DNA of 50,645 nt from an uncultured Lachnospiraceae bacterium (GCA_951801955.1 CATOOV010000020.1:1-50645); one strand, 5' to 3'; numbered from the stretch's first letter, positions 33,335-42,875 are shown. Notes: generated by a model from the letters alone, not told the origin. A program made the numbers and translations.

Positions 33335-34657
33335 ATGGATTCTTATAATAAAATTATCCGTCTGTCAAATACGTTGTACAATGACGGATTGAAAAAGGCA
33401 AATATTCGTGATTTGTCTGGTGCGGCACAATCTCTTCGGATTAGTTTGCGGTATTACAAAGCAAACATTCCGGCAAGAAATTTGTTAGGGCTTGTTTATT
33501 TTGAGATGGGCGAGGTAGTGGATGCGCTCAGTGAATGGGTCATCAGCCGCAGCCTTCAACCACAAGATAATCCGGCAGAACAGTATCTGGAAGCAATCCA
33601 GTCGAACCGTTCACGGCTGAGTTCTGTAAATCAGACCATTAAAAAATACAACCAAGCATTACTGTACTGCCAGCAGGGAAGCAGGGATCTAGCAATCATC
33701 CAGTTGAAAAAAGTGCTTTCTATGAATTCAGGGTTGATTAAAGGGCATCAACTTCTTGCCCTTTTGTATATGGAAGAGAAAAAGTATGACCATGCAAAAA
33801 AGGAACTCCGTGCGGCAGCGAAGGTTGATACGAATAATGTCACTACGCTGCGGTATTTAAGGGAGGTTGACCAATGTTTACAGAAGGAATCCTCTGCAAG
33901 TAAGAGCGCCCACCGCAAAAAGAAAGAGACAGCTTCTTTTCAAAGCGGAAATGAGACGATTATCCAGCCGGCAAATGTGAAAGATACTTCTCCATTTATG
34001 ACTATTTTAAATTTAGTGATCGGAGTGGCGATCGGAGTGTTGATCACTTGTTTCCTCATTATTCCAAATGTACAGCAGAGCGCCGTATCAGATGCGCGGA
34101 AGGCGGAACTGGATGCGAACAATGAGCTGACGACGCGGACCCAGGAGGTCAAAGGACTGGAGCAGGAGATTGACAATTTGAAAAAGCAGATTCAGGATAT
34201 GGAAGGCGAGTCTGACAATACGCAAAAGATTATGAATAATTATGAGCAGTTGATTATGGCTTATGATGCCTTTGCCCAGGAAGATGTCAAGGGAGCAGGA
34301 GATACCATTGCCAATGTAGATCCGAATTTGTTGGGCGCCCAGGCAAAGGGAGTTTATGAGAATTTGAATACCCAAGTCAATGAGCAGTATATTGCGGTGG
34401 TTTACACCCAGGCAGAGCAGGACTACAATACTCAAAATTTTCCAGCAGCAATTACTGGGCTGACAAAGGTGGTGGAGGCGGAAGAGGATTATAGGGACGG
34501 ATATGCCATCTATTATCTTGCCCAGTCCTGCAGGCAGACAGGGGATGTGGAGAATGCAAAAAAATATTACCAAAGAATGATTGAGCTTCATCCAGGCACG
34601 CAGAGGGCACGTGCCTCACAGCAATATCTGGATGAACTGAATAATCAGCAGCCTTAA
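33335..34657 (+). CDS. Membrane-anchored TPR protein
   Basis: A 440-residue protein with TPR units at residues 20-185 (for example RDLAIIQLKKVLSMNSGLIK and KYDHAKKELRAAAKVDTNNV). A single membrane helix lies near 225-250 (LNLVIGVAIGVLITCFLIIP), then a coiled-coil (EVKGLEQEIDNLKKQIQDME) and C-terminal TPR units (GDVENAKKYYQRMIELHPGT). Topology is cytoplasmic N-terminus and external C-terminus. It could scaffold envelope or sporulation complexes; no enzymatic motif is seen. Start 33335 follows a GGAAAGGAA ribosome site. A terminator closes the unit at 34669-34704, separating it from spoIIAA. Confidence 0.8.
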   Translation: MDSYNKIIRLSNTLYNDGLKKANIRDLSGAAQSLRISLRYYKANIPARNLLGLVYFEMGEVVDALSEWVISRSLQPQDNPAEQYLEAIQSNRSRLSSVNQTIKKYNQALLYCQQGSRDLAIIQLKKVLSMNSGLIKGHQLLALLYMEEKKYDHAKKELRAAAKVDTNNVTTLRYLREVDQCLQKESSASKSAHRKKKETASFQSGNETIIQPANVKDTSPFMTILNLVIGVAIGVLITCFLIIPNVQQSAVSDARKAELDANNELTTRTQEVKGLEQEIDNLKKQIQDMEGESDNTQKIMNNYEQLIMAYDAFAQEDVKGAGDTIANVDPNLLGAQAKGVYENLNTQVNEQYIAVVYTQAEQDYNTQNFPAAITGLTKVVEAEEDYRDGYAIYYLAQSCRQTGDVENAKKYYQRMIELHPGTQRARASQQYLDELNNQQP

Positions 34658-34668
34658 TCGAGATTATG

Positions 34669-34704
34669 TACAAAAGACGTCATAGTAATATGGCGTCTTT
34701 TGTA
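34669..34704 (+). terminator. Rho-independent terminator
   Basis: TACAAAAGACG and CGTCTTTTGTA form an 11-bp stem with a 14-base loop directly after the TPR gene, ending in a T-rich arm. Confidence 0.8.
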
Positions 34705-34773
34705 TTCTATCAAAATGGACTTGTCACATAAGAGCGTGAAACGCACTTTTGTTCTAGAAAGGATGGATGGATT

Positions 34774-35079
34774 ATGGAATATAAATTTGAAAAAGACTAT
34801 GGATGCCTTATGTTGAAAATGCCCAGGGAACTGGACCACCATGCGGCAGAATACATAAAGGAGGAAGCGGACAGCTTGATTTTGCAGTATCCAGTGCGCA
34901 GCTTGGTATTTGATTTTTCTGATACACAGTTTATGGACAGTTCCGGGATAGGGGTTATTATTGGAAGATGTAAAAATGTACGGTTTTCAGGAGGGTATGT
35001 AAAGGCTGTCAATCTCAATGAACAGATACAGCGGGTATTTCAATTGTCTGGTTTGATGAAGATTATAGATGTTGAATAG
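34774..35079 (+). CDS. spoIIAA: Anti-sigma F factor antagonist SpoIIAA
   Basis: A 101-residue STAS-domain protein. The phosphorylation motif FMDSSGIGVIIGR holds the serine that SpoIIAB phosphorylates. When dephosphorylated by SpoIIE in the forespore, SpoIIAA binds SpoIIAB and frees sigma F. It is first of three genes; spoIIAB starts 22 bases after its stop. No clean sigma-H promoter could be read in the 70 bases upstream, although a weak candidate (TGGACTT...GTGAAA) exists near 34716-34741. Confidence 0.94.
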   Translation: MEYKFEKDYGCLMLKMPRELDHHAAEYIKEEADSLILQYPVRSLVFDFSDTQFMDSSGIGVIIGRCKNVRFSGGYVKAVNLNEQIQRVFQLSGLMKIIDVE

Positions 35080-35101
35080 GATCAAAGGAGGATGGGATGA
35101 T

Positions 35102-35533
35102 ATGGAACACTTAAAAAATGAGATGAAGATGGAGTTTTTGGCAATATCAACCAATGAAGGATTTGCAAGGGTTGCTGTGGGGGCATTTGTGGCAGAGTTG
35201 AATCCTACCGTGGACGAGTTGGCAGATATCAAGACAGCAGTCAGTGAGGCAGTTACCAATTGCATTATTCATGGATATGAGCAAAAGGAAGGCAGTGTTT
35301 GGATTCAATGCAGCATCCAGGGGCGGCAGGTGGAGATTTCTGTGACAGATACAGGAAAAGGGATTCGTGATATTGAGAAGGCAAGGGAGCCGCTGTTTAC
35401 CACAAAGCCGGAATTGGAACGGTCTGGAATGGGATTTGCATTTATGGAGGCATTTATGGATGAGGTGGAGGTGGTTTCTGAACCGTGGAAAGGAACCTGC
35501 GTTACCATGCGCAAAACCATAGGGGAGGCTTGA
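35102..35533 (+). CDS. spoIIAB: Anti-sigma F factor / serine kinase SpoIIAB
   Basis: A 143-residue GHKL-fold kinase that holds sigma F inactive and phosphorylates SpoIIAA. The N-box is SEAVTNCIIHGYE near residue 50; the ATP lid region reads DTGKGIRDIEKAREPLFTTK, followed by RSGMGFAFMEAFMD. AGGAGG lies ten bases before the ATG at 35102, which gives the usual N-terminus MEHLKNEMKMEF. It is followed four bases later by sigF. Confidence 0.95.
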   Translation: MEHLKNEMKMEFLAISTNEGFARVAVGAFVAELNPTVDELADIKTAVSEAVTNCIIHGYEQKEGSVWIQCSIQGRQVEISVTDTGKGIRDIEKAREPLFTTKPELERSGMGFAFMEAFMDEVEVVSEPWKGTCVTMRKTIGEA

Positions 35534-35537
35534 AAGA

Positions 35538-36284
35538 ATGGTGAAATGTGAGAATCCTCCAAAAGATGAGCAGGTACAAAAACTTCTGGAACGTTCCCAT
35601 GCCGGGGACCAGACAGCAAGGGATGCCATGGTACAAAGTAACATGGGGTTGGTTTGGAGCATTGTCCGAAGATTCCATAATCGGGGGTATGAACTGGAAG
35701 ATTTATTCCAGGTGGGAAGTATTGGGTTAATGAAGGCAATTGATAAGTTTGATACCTCCTTTTCTGTAAAATTTTCCACCTATGCGGTTCCGATGATTAC
35801 CGGGGAAATCAGGCGTTTTTTGCGGGATGACGGTATGATTAAGGTGAGTCGCAGCCTGAAGGAAAACGGGGCAAAGATGAAACGGGCACGGGAGAAGCTG
35901 CAGGCGGATTTTGGCAGGGAACCGACACTTCAAGAGTTGTCGGAGGAAACAGGGCTTCCAAGGGAAGAAATTGTTATGGCATTGGAGGCAAATGGAGAGG
36001 TAGAATCCATTTACAAGACGACCACCCCCGCCGATGGAAAAGAAATGTGCCTTGCAGACCGGCTGCCCCAGGAAAAAGACAGTCATGAGATTTTACTGAA
36101 TCATATGGTGTTGGAACAGCTCCTCTCCGAACTTGGGGAAATGGAGCGGCAGTTGATTGAACTTCGATATTATAAGGAGAAGACCCAGACCCAAGTTGCA
36201 AAAGAGATGGGGATTAGCCAGGTCCAGGTCAGCAGGCTGGAAAAAAAGATTTTGCTTGAGATGAGGAAAAATTTGAATAAATAG
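35538..36284 (+). CDS. sigF: RNA polymerase sigma factor, forespore-specific sigma F
   Basis: A 248-residue sigma-70-family factor. Region 2 reads YELEDLFQVGSIGLMKAIDK followed by FSTYAVPMITGEIRRFL. Region 3 includes REPTLQELSEETGLPREEIV. Region 4 is the helix-turn-helix TQVAKEMGISQVQVSRLEKK. The spoIIAA-spoIIAB-sigF order identifies it as sigma F. In many spore formers spoVA follows directly; here a tandem repeat array, an AraC gene and a rhamnosidase intervene. Confidence 0.96.
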   Translation: MVKCENPPKDEQVQKLLERSHAGDQTARDAMVQSNMGLVWSIVRRFHNRGYELEDLFQVGSIGLMKAIDKFDTSFSVKFSTYAVPMITGEIRRFLRDDGMIKVSRSLKENGAKMKRAREKLQADFGREPTLQELSEETGLPREEIVMALEANGEVESIYKTTTPADGKEMCLADRLPQEKDSHEILLNHMVLEQLLSELGEMERQLIELRYYKEKTQTQVAKEMGISQVQVSRLEKKILLEMRKNLNK

Positions 36285-36324
36285 TAAGGAAAGATCCAGC
36301 GGAGAAACTTAAATTAATTAAGCA

Positions 36325-36548
36325 GGAGTTTTATTTAGGAGAAAAGCTTAAAAACAAATGGGAGTTCCATTTAGGAGAAAAGTTTAAAAAATTAAGCAGG
36401 AGTTCCATTTAGGAGAAAAGTTTAAAAAATTAAGCAGGAGTTCCATTTAGGAGAAAAGCTTTAAAATAAATGGGAGTTCCATTTAGGAGAAAAGCTTAAA
36501 AACAAATGGGAGTTCCATTTAGGGGAAAAGCTTTAAAACTAGTTGGCG
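36325..36548. repeat. Tandem array of six 36-38 bp units
   Basis: Six contiguous units start at 36325, 36361, 36399, 36437, 36473 and 36509, sharing GGAGTTCCATTTAGGAGAAA. Their tails alternate between AGCTTAAAAACAAATG-like and AGTTTAAAAAATTAAGCA-like forms; units 2 and 3 are identical. A degraded half unit precedes the first. There are no spacers, so this is not CRISPR. The array fills the gap between sigF and the convergent AraC gene. Confidence 0.9.
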
Positions 36549-36555
36549 TTTTTTC

Positions 36556-37665
36556 TTAATGGTAAAGTTTCCGAAATTGTCCAGGTGTCATTTGGTAGGT
36601 TTCTTTAAAAGCACGGTAAAAGTTGCTGACGTCTGTATATCCGATTTTAAATACAATTTCCTCTATGCTCAGAGTGGAATTGATTAAAAGGTAAGCAGCT
36701 TCTTTGAGCCTCAGCCTCTGTACCAGTGCAGAGAAGGTATAGCCTGTACGTGATTTGATATAGCGGCTGAGATAACCTTTGCTTAGCTGGAAATGTTCTG
36801 CCACCATGCTTAAAGTCACCACAGATTTTTGATCGGTAATATATTGGAAGATTTTTGAGCTGGTGTCCTTGTTGTCTGTATCAGATATTCTTTTTACACT
36901 GTCAATGTGATTGCGGATTAGTTGCGCAAAAAGCAGTAAAATAGAACTGTTGATAATCAGAAGGCTGTGATTATGGTTGAGCTGTGATTCGTAGTAGAGC
37001 TGCAGGACAAGATGGTAGATTTCCCGGTTGCCCTTACAGTCAAACAGAAGGATGGAAGAGAAATCTTTTTCATACAGCATTTGCCAGAAATAGTCGGACA
37101 GCTCGTTGCTCTCCATGAGCAGCGGCAGGAACATTTTCTCAAAGGAAGAAGTGCGCATGATAATATTTAGTACCAGATCTTCTTCATGAGGGGCAAAAAA
37201 ACTTTGTACTATGTTCGGTCCCACTATAATCAGGGTTCCGGCGGCAAGGCGGTATTTTTGTCGATTGATGAAAAAGCTGCTGCTGCCCCGGACAACATAG
37301 ACTAGTTTCACAAATTCTAAGGCATGGTCAAACACAGGCAGATATCGCAGGTGTTTGAAGATCACGCATTCCGAATTTGCCACAGGCGGATAGACTAGGT
37401 CAAAAGCATTGGGGGAGGGGGGCTGGGGAACCAATGTCTGGGGAGAAAAAAACTGGCTCTCGTAAAAATAAGTAGAGATATCAGAAATAGGCTCTGTGGG
37501 AATTTCCACAGGGTTTTTCATAATCTTTTTGTATTCTGTTACAAAATCTTCCCAGTCCCGCACAGGCGGAATGTTATCGTAAGGGTTTGCCTGATACAGT
37601 TTGTAATAAGCCTCTTCTGCAGGTTCGTATTGGCTAAGCGCAGACAAAATTTTTTTATCATTCAT
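36556..37665 (-). CDS. AraC-family transcriptional regulator
   Basis: A 369-residue regulator. The N-terminal 100 residues are specific to this protein. Residues 100-210 resemble a cupin-like sensor (VVRGSSSFFINRQKYRLAAG, TLIIVGPNIVQSF). Residues 265-365 hold two helix-turn-helix units (SMVAEHFQLSKGYLSRYIKS; IVFKIGYTDVSNFYRAFKET) and the family ending MTPGQFRKL. ATG 37665 follows AAAGGAAA; the longer frame has no ribosome site. It is divergent from the rhamnosidase gene, with a 286-bp shared promoter region, so it is probably that gene's sugar-responsive regulator, as in other glycosidase loci. Confidence 0.9.
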   Translation of the reverse strand: MNDKKILSALSQYEPAEEAYYKLYQANPYDNIPPVRDWEDFVTEYKKIMKNPVEIPTEPISDISTYFYESQFFSPQTLVPQPPSPNAFDLVYPPVANSECVIFKHLRYLPVFDHALEFVKLVYVVRGSSSFFINRQKYRLAAGTLIIVGPNIVQSFFAPHEEDLVLNIIMRTSSFEKMFLPLLMESNELSDYFWQMLYEKDFSSILLFDCKGNREIYHLVLQLYYESQLNHNHSLLIINSSILLLFAQLIRNHIDSVKRISDTDNKDTSSKIFQYITDQKSVVTLSMVAEHFQLSKGYLSRYIKSRTGYTFSALVQRLRLKEAAYLLINSTLSIEEIVFKIGYTDVSNFYRAFKETYQMTPGQFRKLYH

Positions 37666-37817
37666 GAAATGGTTTCCTTTCCCTAGAAGTTCTTTTGGTA
37701 CTCGAATCCTGGCAGACAATTATCACATTGTAAAATTGCAAGAACGATGGAAATGTAATTGATTACCCTAATCTTATTATAAAAGAAAAGGTCATATAAA
37801 GCAAGTAGCCGGAAACA

Positions 37818-37847
37818 GTGACACCAAAAGGAAAATACAATTATAAT
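37818..37847 (+). promoter_or_regulatory. Promoter of the rhamnosidase gene
   Basis: GTGACA (37818-37823), an 18-base spacer, and a perfect TATAAT (37842-37847). Transcription would start near 37854, just before the structured element at 37866-37920. Confidence 0.55.
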
Positions 37848-37865
37848 AAATTATATATATCAGAC

Positions 37866-37920
37866 GGGAGATATCAGCAAGTGTTGGTCGTAATCCCGCG
37901 CTAAGACTCGTGCAAGAGGG
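37866..37920 (+). ncRNA. Candidate structured leader RNA, copy 2
   Basis: It matches 6397-6456 at roughly three quarters of positions from TCAGCAA onward. It folds as GGGA/TCCC around CAGC-aagt-GTTG, then CTC/GGG with loop GTGCAAGA. Relative to copy 1, GCTG becomes GTTG and CTT/GAG becomes CTC/GGG, so pairing is kept. It starts about 12 bases into the predicted transcript and ends 31 bases before the start codon, a typical place for a cis-regulator. Confidence 0.48.
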
Positions 37921-37951
37921 TCTAAAAAATACGGAAGGGAAGGATGTAGAG

Positions 37952-40900
37952 ATGAGGAAAAGAACGAAGTTTCTGGCTGTGCTGCTTGCAGGCTGCGTTA
38001 CATTTACTTCGCTGCCAGTCCATCTGGTACAGGAGGTAAATGCAGCAGCAGACACAAAAGTATTGGGAGAAACGAAGGTTACAGGACTGACCACAGAATA
38101 CCAAGTCAATCCACTAGGAATCGAGAAGGAAAACATTCATTTTGGGTGGCAGATGGAATCCACAGTGATCGGGGCGAAACAGACTGCATATCAGGTGAAA
38201 GTAACTTCAGAAGACCAAAAAGTGGTATGGGACAGTGGGAAAGTGGAAAGTGACCGTTCCACAGGCATTGCCTGCAAAGCGGCGCTTGCAGAGAGGAGCG
38301 GCTATCAATGGGAGGTGACTGTGTGGGACCAGGCAGGAAGTACCCATAAGGAACATGCCTCTTTTGAAACAGGGGTGACCAATTTACAGGAGTGGAAGGA
38401 TGCAGAGTTTATCCGAATGAACAAAAGCCGTTTGGCTCCAGTGTTTCGGACAGAGCAGCCATTGACAAAGGCAACTATCAAGAAGGCGAGGCTTTATATT
38501 ACGGCATTAGGCGCTTATCAGGCTTATGTCAATGGAAACCAGGTGGGGGAATGGGCTGAAGATGGCTCTGTGGTTTACCACCATATGAATCCGGGATACG
38601 GAAATGCAAATGTCAGCCTGGGATACCAGGCTTACGATGTGACGCCGTTTCTTACAGGAGCAAATACTGTGGCAGTGGCTGTGTCTGCAGGGACTGGATG
38701 GTATCATGGAATGGGCAATACGGACGGCAGCCAGCCGGCAGTAAAAGCGCTTCTGATGGTTGATTATGCAGATGGGGCCAAGCAGGTGATAAAAACCAAT
38801 ACCACTGAATGGAAAGGGACTTTAGCAGGCGGGATTACTGCAAACGGCGTCTACTATGGGGAGGATTACAATGCGTGTTTTGCAAAAGAACTGGGAGACT
38901 ATACCAAGGCAGGCTACGATGACAGCAAATGGGTGAATGCCCAGGGCGGTACTCAGCAGCAAAGCAGCATCCCTTGTATTACCAACAAATTTGGACAGCA
39001 GACAGCCTCTTATGTAAGGCTGATGGTACAACAGGCAGGTCCTGCAATCCACGGGGTAAATGAGAACTTTCTGCAGCTTATGGAATTGGAACTGTTGGAT
39101 TCTTCGCAGAATAATGTGGTAAAAAATGTGGTTCCTAAGATTTCAAATTCCTGGTCGCCCAATAACCAGTGGAGCCCGGCATATTTGACAGATGGAGACT
39201 TGGGACAGGAAAGCGACAAAGGTTTTACCACAAACTTAATGGGAACGGCAGGGCTTGCCTCTTATAATTTTGACCAGCCAGTCAGTATTACGTTTGCCCT
39301 TGGCAGGGAGGTTTCCTTTGATACATTAAAACTTTATCCAAGGACTTCCCAAAAATCAGTATCTGGAAATGAATGTGCGGCGTATCCCAAAAATTATACT
39401 TTGCAGATATCCAAAGATGGAACTACATGGACAGATGTGGATTTGGACCAGGCGGGGGAGGGAACGGCTTATACCGTGGCAAGCCTGCGCAACACAATCT
39501 TGTTTCCAGAAATAGACGCCGTAAATTATGGTACAGATTTTGGCAGGGAAGTGACTGCAAAACATGTGAGGATCAATGTATCACAGGTAGGACCGGCAGT
39601 GTATGAGGTCAATGACAAGGATAAAGAAAACCGGCTGCAGATTATGGAATTGGAATTGTGGGACGGGAAGAAAAATGCAGCGGCAGGAGTGGTTCCTACA
39701 GTCAGCAATAATTTTGAAGCTGGAACCCAGTGGAGAGCCAAGAACCTTACAGACGGAGATTATGGCGTGGAATCTGACAGCGGCTATACCTCGGAAGTAT
39801 TGGGATATCGGGAGCAGGCGGTAGATCTGGAACATCCCATTACCATTTCTTTTGCCTTTGACCAACCCATTACGTTTTCAAATCTGCGTATTTTCCCACG
39901 AATCAGCAAGGATTCCATTTCAGGAGGGGTATGTGCCAATTATCCCAAGGTGTATACAGTAGCTGTCTCTGACAATGGAACAGACTGGACAGATTTGGTG
40001 GTGGACGAAGACAAAGGCATGGTGAGGCAGACAGGGCTTTTACAGAATATGGAAATGTCGACCACTACATTTCCGGGGACCATTCGGGCGCAGGCAGGGC
40101 TTCCGGGAAGGATGACAGGGGAGTTTGACCAGCAGCCTGTCTCAGCAGTGGTATATAAAGGTACAAAGGCCTCCTCACAATATGCGGCAGGTGAAATTGA
40201 TCCCATCGCAGAGTATCAGGGCGCGGATATGTTTGCAAATGGGATTACCTTGAAAAAAGGTGAAACAATGGTGGTAAATATGGGGCAAAATCTGACAGCA
40301 GTACCGAATATTCGTTTTTCCGCAAAAAAGGGAACCCGTGCCGTGATGCGTTTTGCAGAGATGCTCAATGATGGAAGCGCAGCGGGAAACGGAGCCACCC
40401 AGGCAGATGGTCCCAAAGGTTCAATTTACCAGAAAAGCCTTAGAAATGCACGTTCCCAGGCAACATATGTGTTTGCAGGGGAGGGAAGGGAAAACTACCA
40501 GCCCGCCATGTCCTTTTTCGGCTACCAATATGTGGAACTTACCGCAAGCGATGATATGGTAATCTATGGACTCATTTCCAAAGGAATTTCTTCTGTGTCA
40601 GAGCAGACTGGGTGGATTGGGACAAACAATGAAAATGTCAATAAACTGTTTAAAAATGTGTTGTTTGGGCAGCTCAGCAACTATTATACTGCGCCTACAG
40701 ACTGTAATCAGAGAGATGAACGCCTGTCTTGGACTGGCGATACCCAGGCATTTGCCCAGACGGCAGTATACAACTTTAATTCCTATGCATTTTTGCAGGA
40801 TATGCAGGATATTTTTTCAGAAGTTACAAAGTTGACCGGATATGTGCCTTCTGTTACAGACCAGAGCGGCAACTTCTTTGGAAATTGGGCGGCTGGTTGG

Positions 40901-42871
40901 AGTGATGTTCTGATTATTGTGCCCTGGACCTTGTATTTACAGACAGGCGACCTTAGTTTTCTGGAAGATAACTGGGAAGTAATGGATCAATATATGGCGT
41001 ATCTCAAAGACCGGGAGCGGGGAGCCAACCAGTGCTGGATTCCAGATAACAGGCAGAATTACGGTGACTGGCTATCCTTCCAGGGAACCAGTATAGAGGT
41101 GATCTATGATTACTATTATGGATATATGAATCAGATGATGGCACAGATTGCCGGGATTTTAGGGAAAGACCAGAAAAAAACGGCATATGAGCAGAAATTT
41201 GAAGGAATTCGACAGACGTTCCTTGCCACCCATGTGACTTTTGAAAATGGCAATTTAGTGATCAAGTCAGGGGAGGGAAATAAAAACTTCCAATTTATGT
41301 ACAGCGCCGGAAAAGGCGGCGTGTGGGAGAACAATTCTCAGACGTCATTGATTTGGATGCTGAAACTGGGATTCTATGACGGCAAGGAAATGAAAGAAGC
41401 GGCGCAAAAACTTCTTTTGGAGAATATAAAAAATGAACATCCGGATCCGAACAGTATTCGTGCCTCTTATGGAAAAAATACCCTGGCAGTGGGATTCTTA
41501 GGTTCCAATGTGCTCACTCCCGTGTTGACGGACAATGGAAATGCCCAGGTTTCTTACGATCTTCTGCTGCAGGATGGTCAGCCTTCCTGGCTCTTTGAGG
41601 TAAAGGCAGGCGCTACTACGGTATGGGAGCGTTGGAATTCCTATACTCCAGGCGTGGGATTTGGTGACAGTGAGATGAATTCTTTCAACCATTATGCTTA
41701 TGGCTCTGTGGTAGAGTGGATGTACCGCTATATGGCAGGAATTTGCTCCGATCAGAATAGGCCTGGATTTAAACATGTTGTGTTGCAGCCTACGTTAGAC
41801 ACAGGTACTAAGTATAATGGGGAAGAGAGAATTAACCGCGTGGATTCTGCCTATGAATCCATCTATGGAAAAATTGAATCCTCCTGGAAGAGCCAGGATG
41901 GGAAGCTAGTATCTTATCACGCGCAGATTCCGGCAAATACTACGGGAACCTTATATCTCCCGGTAGAAGATGTCAAGTCAGACCAGGTTCCGAAAATTTC
42001 CGGGCTTACTTGTAAAGGAATAACAGAACATAATGGAGAGCTTGTGATGGAATTCCAGATGGAATCCGGCGGATATGATTTTGCGGTAAGTGATGGAAAG
42101 CTTGTGCCATCCCTCAGTGCAGAATACAACCAGACACCGGAACCAGAGCCAGAACCTACGCCAGAGCCCAAGCCTCCAGTGAATAAGATCTCTATATCCA
42201 AGTGTAAGGTTAGGACAATTTCGAAACAATATTATAATGGAAAGAAAAAAACGCCGTCTGTCACTGTAAAATACAAAGGGAAGTCCCTGAAAAAAAATCG
42301 TGACTATAAGGTAAGCTATACAAATAACATAAAAATTGGTAAGGGAAAGGCGACAATAAAAGGAATTGGAAAATATACTGGCAAAGTAACCAAGAGCTTT
42401 GCTATTACCGTAAAGAAGAAGGCAGTCTATACGGTTGGGAATTATAAGTACCGAATTACATCAGCAAAGACCAACAACAAAGGCACCGTAAGCCTGATTG
42501 GCATAAAAAGCAGTTCTGTCAGGAAGAAATTAAAGAAGATCAGCGTTGCTTCCAGTGTGAAGATTGGAGGAAAGAAATTCCTAGTAACTTCCATTGGAAC
42601 AAGCGCATTTAAGGATTGTACCAAAGTAACAAGCGCAGATATCAAGGCAAATGTAACTTCCATTGGCAGTAAGGCATTTTATAACTGCAGAAAGTTAAAG
42701 AAACTTGTGATCCGCAGTACAAAACTAAAGATCGTTGGCAAACAAGCATTTCAGAAGATCTATGCAAAAGCAGTGATTCAGGTGCCAAAATCCAAATTAA
42801 AATCTTATAAAAAGATATTAAAAGGAAAGGGACAGAAAAAAACAGTGAAAATTGTTGCCATTAAAAAATAA
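37952..42871 (+). CDS. Secreted GH78 alpha-L-rhamnosidase with CBM-like and LRR modules
   Basis: A 1639-residue exported enzyme that removes terminal alpha-L-rhamnose. Signal peptide at residues 1-32 (FLAVLLAGCVTF, ending VNAA). The N-terminal GH78 beta-sandwiches (residues 45-345) include GAYQAYVNGNQVGEWAEDGS. Two tandem F5/8C-like units of about 185 residues (352-536 and 537-690) interrupt it, each opening VRxxVxQxGPAxxxVN. The catalytic (alpha/alpha)6 domain has DCNQRDERLSWTGDTQAFAQ near residue 916, whose glutamate fits the general acid. A PEPEPEP linker near 1395 leads to an Ig-like domain and BspA-type leucine-rich repeats (TSIGTSAFKDCTKV). ATG 37952 follows AAGGA. Likely controlled by the AraC neighbour and the leader. 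Confidence 0.92.
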   Translation: MRKRTKFLAVLLAGCVTFTSLPVHLVQEVNAAADTKVLGETKVTGLTTEYQVNPLGIEKENIHFGWQMESTVIGAKQTAYQVKVTSEDQKVVWDSGKVESDRSTGIACKAALAERSGYQWEVTVWDQAGSTHKEHASFETGVTNLQEWKDAEFIRMNKSRLAPVFRTEQPLTKATIKKARLYITALGAYQAYVNGNQVGEWAEDGSVVYHHMNPGYGNANVSLGYQAYDVTPFLTGANTVAVAVSAGTGWYHGMGNTDGSQPAVKALLMVDYADGAKQVIKTNTTEWKGTLAGGITANGVYYGEDYNACFAKELGDYTKAGYDDSKWVNAQGGTQQQSSIPCITNKFGQQTASYVRLMVQQAGPAIHGVNENFLQLMELELLDSSQNNVVKNVVPKISNSWSPNNQWSPAYLTDGDLGQESDKGFTTNLMGTAGLASYNFDQPVSITFALGREVSFDTLKLYPRTSQKSVSGNECAAYPKNYTLQISKDGTTWTDVDLDQAGEGTAYTVASLRNTILFPEIDAVNYGTDFGREVTAKHVRINVSQVGPAVYEVNDKDKENRLQIMELELWDGKKNAAAGVVPTVSNNFEAGTQWRAKNLTDGDYGVESDSGYTSEVLGYREQAVDLEHPITISFAFDQPITFSNLRIFPRISKDSISGGVCANYPKVYTVAVSDNGTDWTDLVVDEDKGMVRQTGLLQNMEMSTTTFPGTIRAQAGLPGRMTGEFDQQPVSAVVYKGTKASSQYAAGEIDPIAEYQGADMFANGITLKKGETMVVNMGQNLTAVPNIRFSAKKGTRAVMRFAEMLNDGSAAGNGATQADGPKGSIYQKSLRNARSQATYVFAGEGRENYQPAMSFFGYQYVELTASDDMVIYGLISKGISSVSEQTGWIGTNNENVNKLFKNVLFGQLSNYYTAPTDCNQRDERLSWTGDTQAFAQTAVYNFNSYAFLQDMQDIFSEVTKLTGYVPSVTDQSGNFFGNWAAGWSDVLIIVPWTLYLQTGDLSFLEDNWEVMDQYMAYLKDRERGANQCWIPDNRQNYGDWLSFQGTSIEVIYDYYYGYMNQMMAQIAGILGKDQKKTAYEQKFEGIRQTFLATHVTFENGNLVIKSGEGNKNFQFMYSAGKGGVWENNSQTSLIWMLKLGFYDGKEMKEAAQKLLLENIKNEHPDPNSIRASYGKNTLAVGFLGSNVLTPVLTDNGNAQVSYDLLLQDGQPSWLFEVKAGATTVWERWNSYTPGVGFGDSEMNSFNHYAYGSVVEWMYRYMAGICSDQNRPGFKHVVLQPTLDTGTKYNGEERINRVDSAYESIYGKIESSWKSQDGKLVSYHAQIPANTTGTLYLPVEDVKSDQVPKISGLTCKGITEHNGELVMEFQMESGGYDFAVSDGKLVPSLSAEYNQTPEPEPEPTPEPKPPVNKISISKCKVRTISKQYYNGKKKTPSVTVKYKGKSLKKNRDYKVSYTNNIKIGKGKATIKGIGKYTGKVTKSFAITVKKKAVYTVGNYKYRITSAKTNNKGTVSLIGIKSSSVRKKLKKISVASSVKIGGKKFLVTSIGTSAFKDCTKVTSADIKANVTSIGSKAFYNCRKLKKLVIRSTKLKIVGKQAFQKIYAKAVIQVPKSKLKSYKKILKGKGQKKTVKIVAIKK

Positions 42872-42875
42872 AACA

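Noticed and set aside
36325..36548. CRISPR array
   Set aside because: Units are contiguous with no unique spacers and no cas gene is present.
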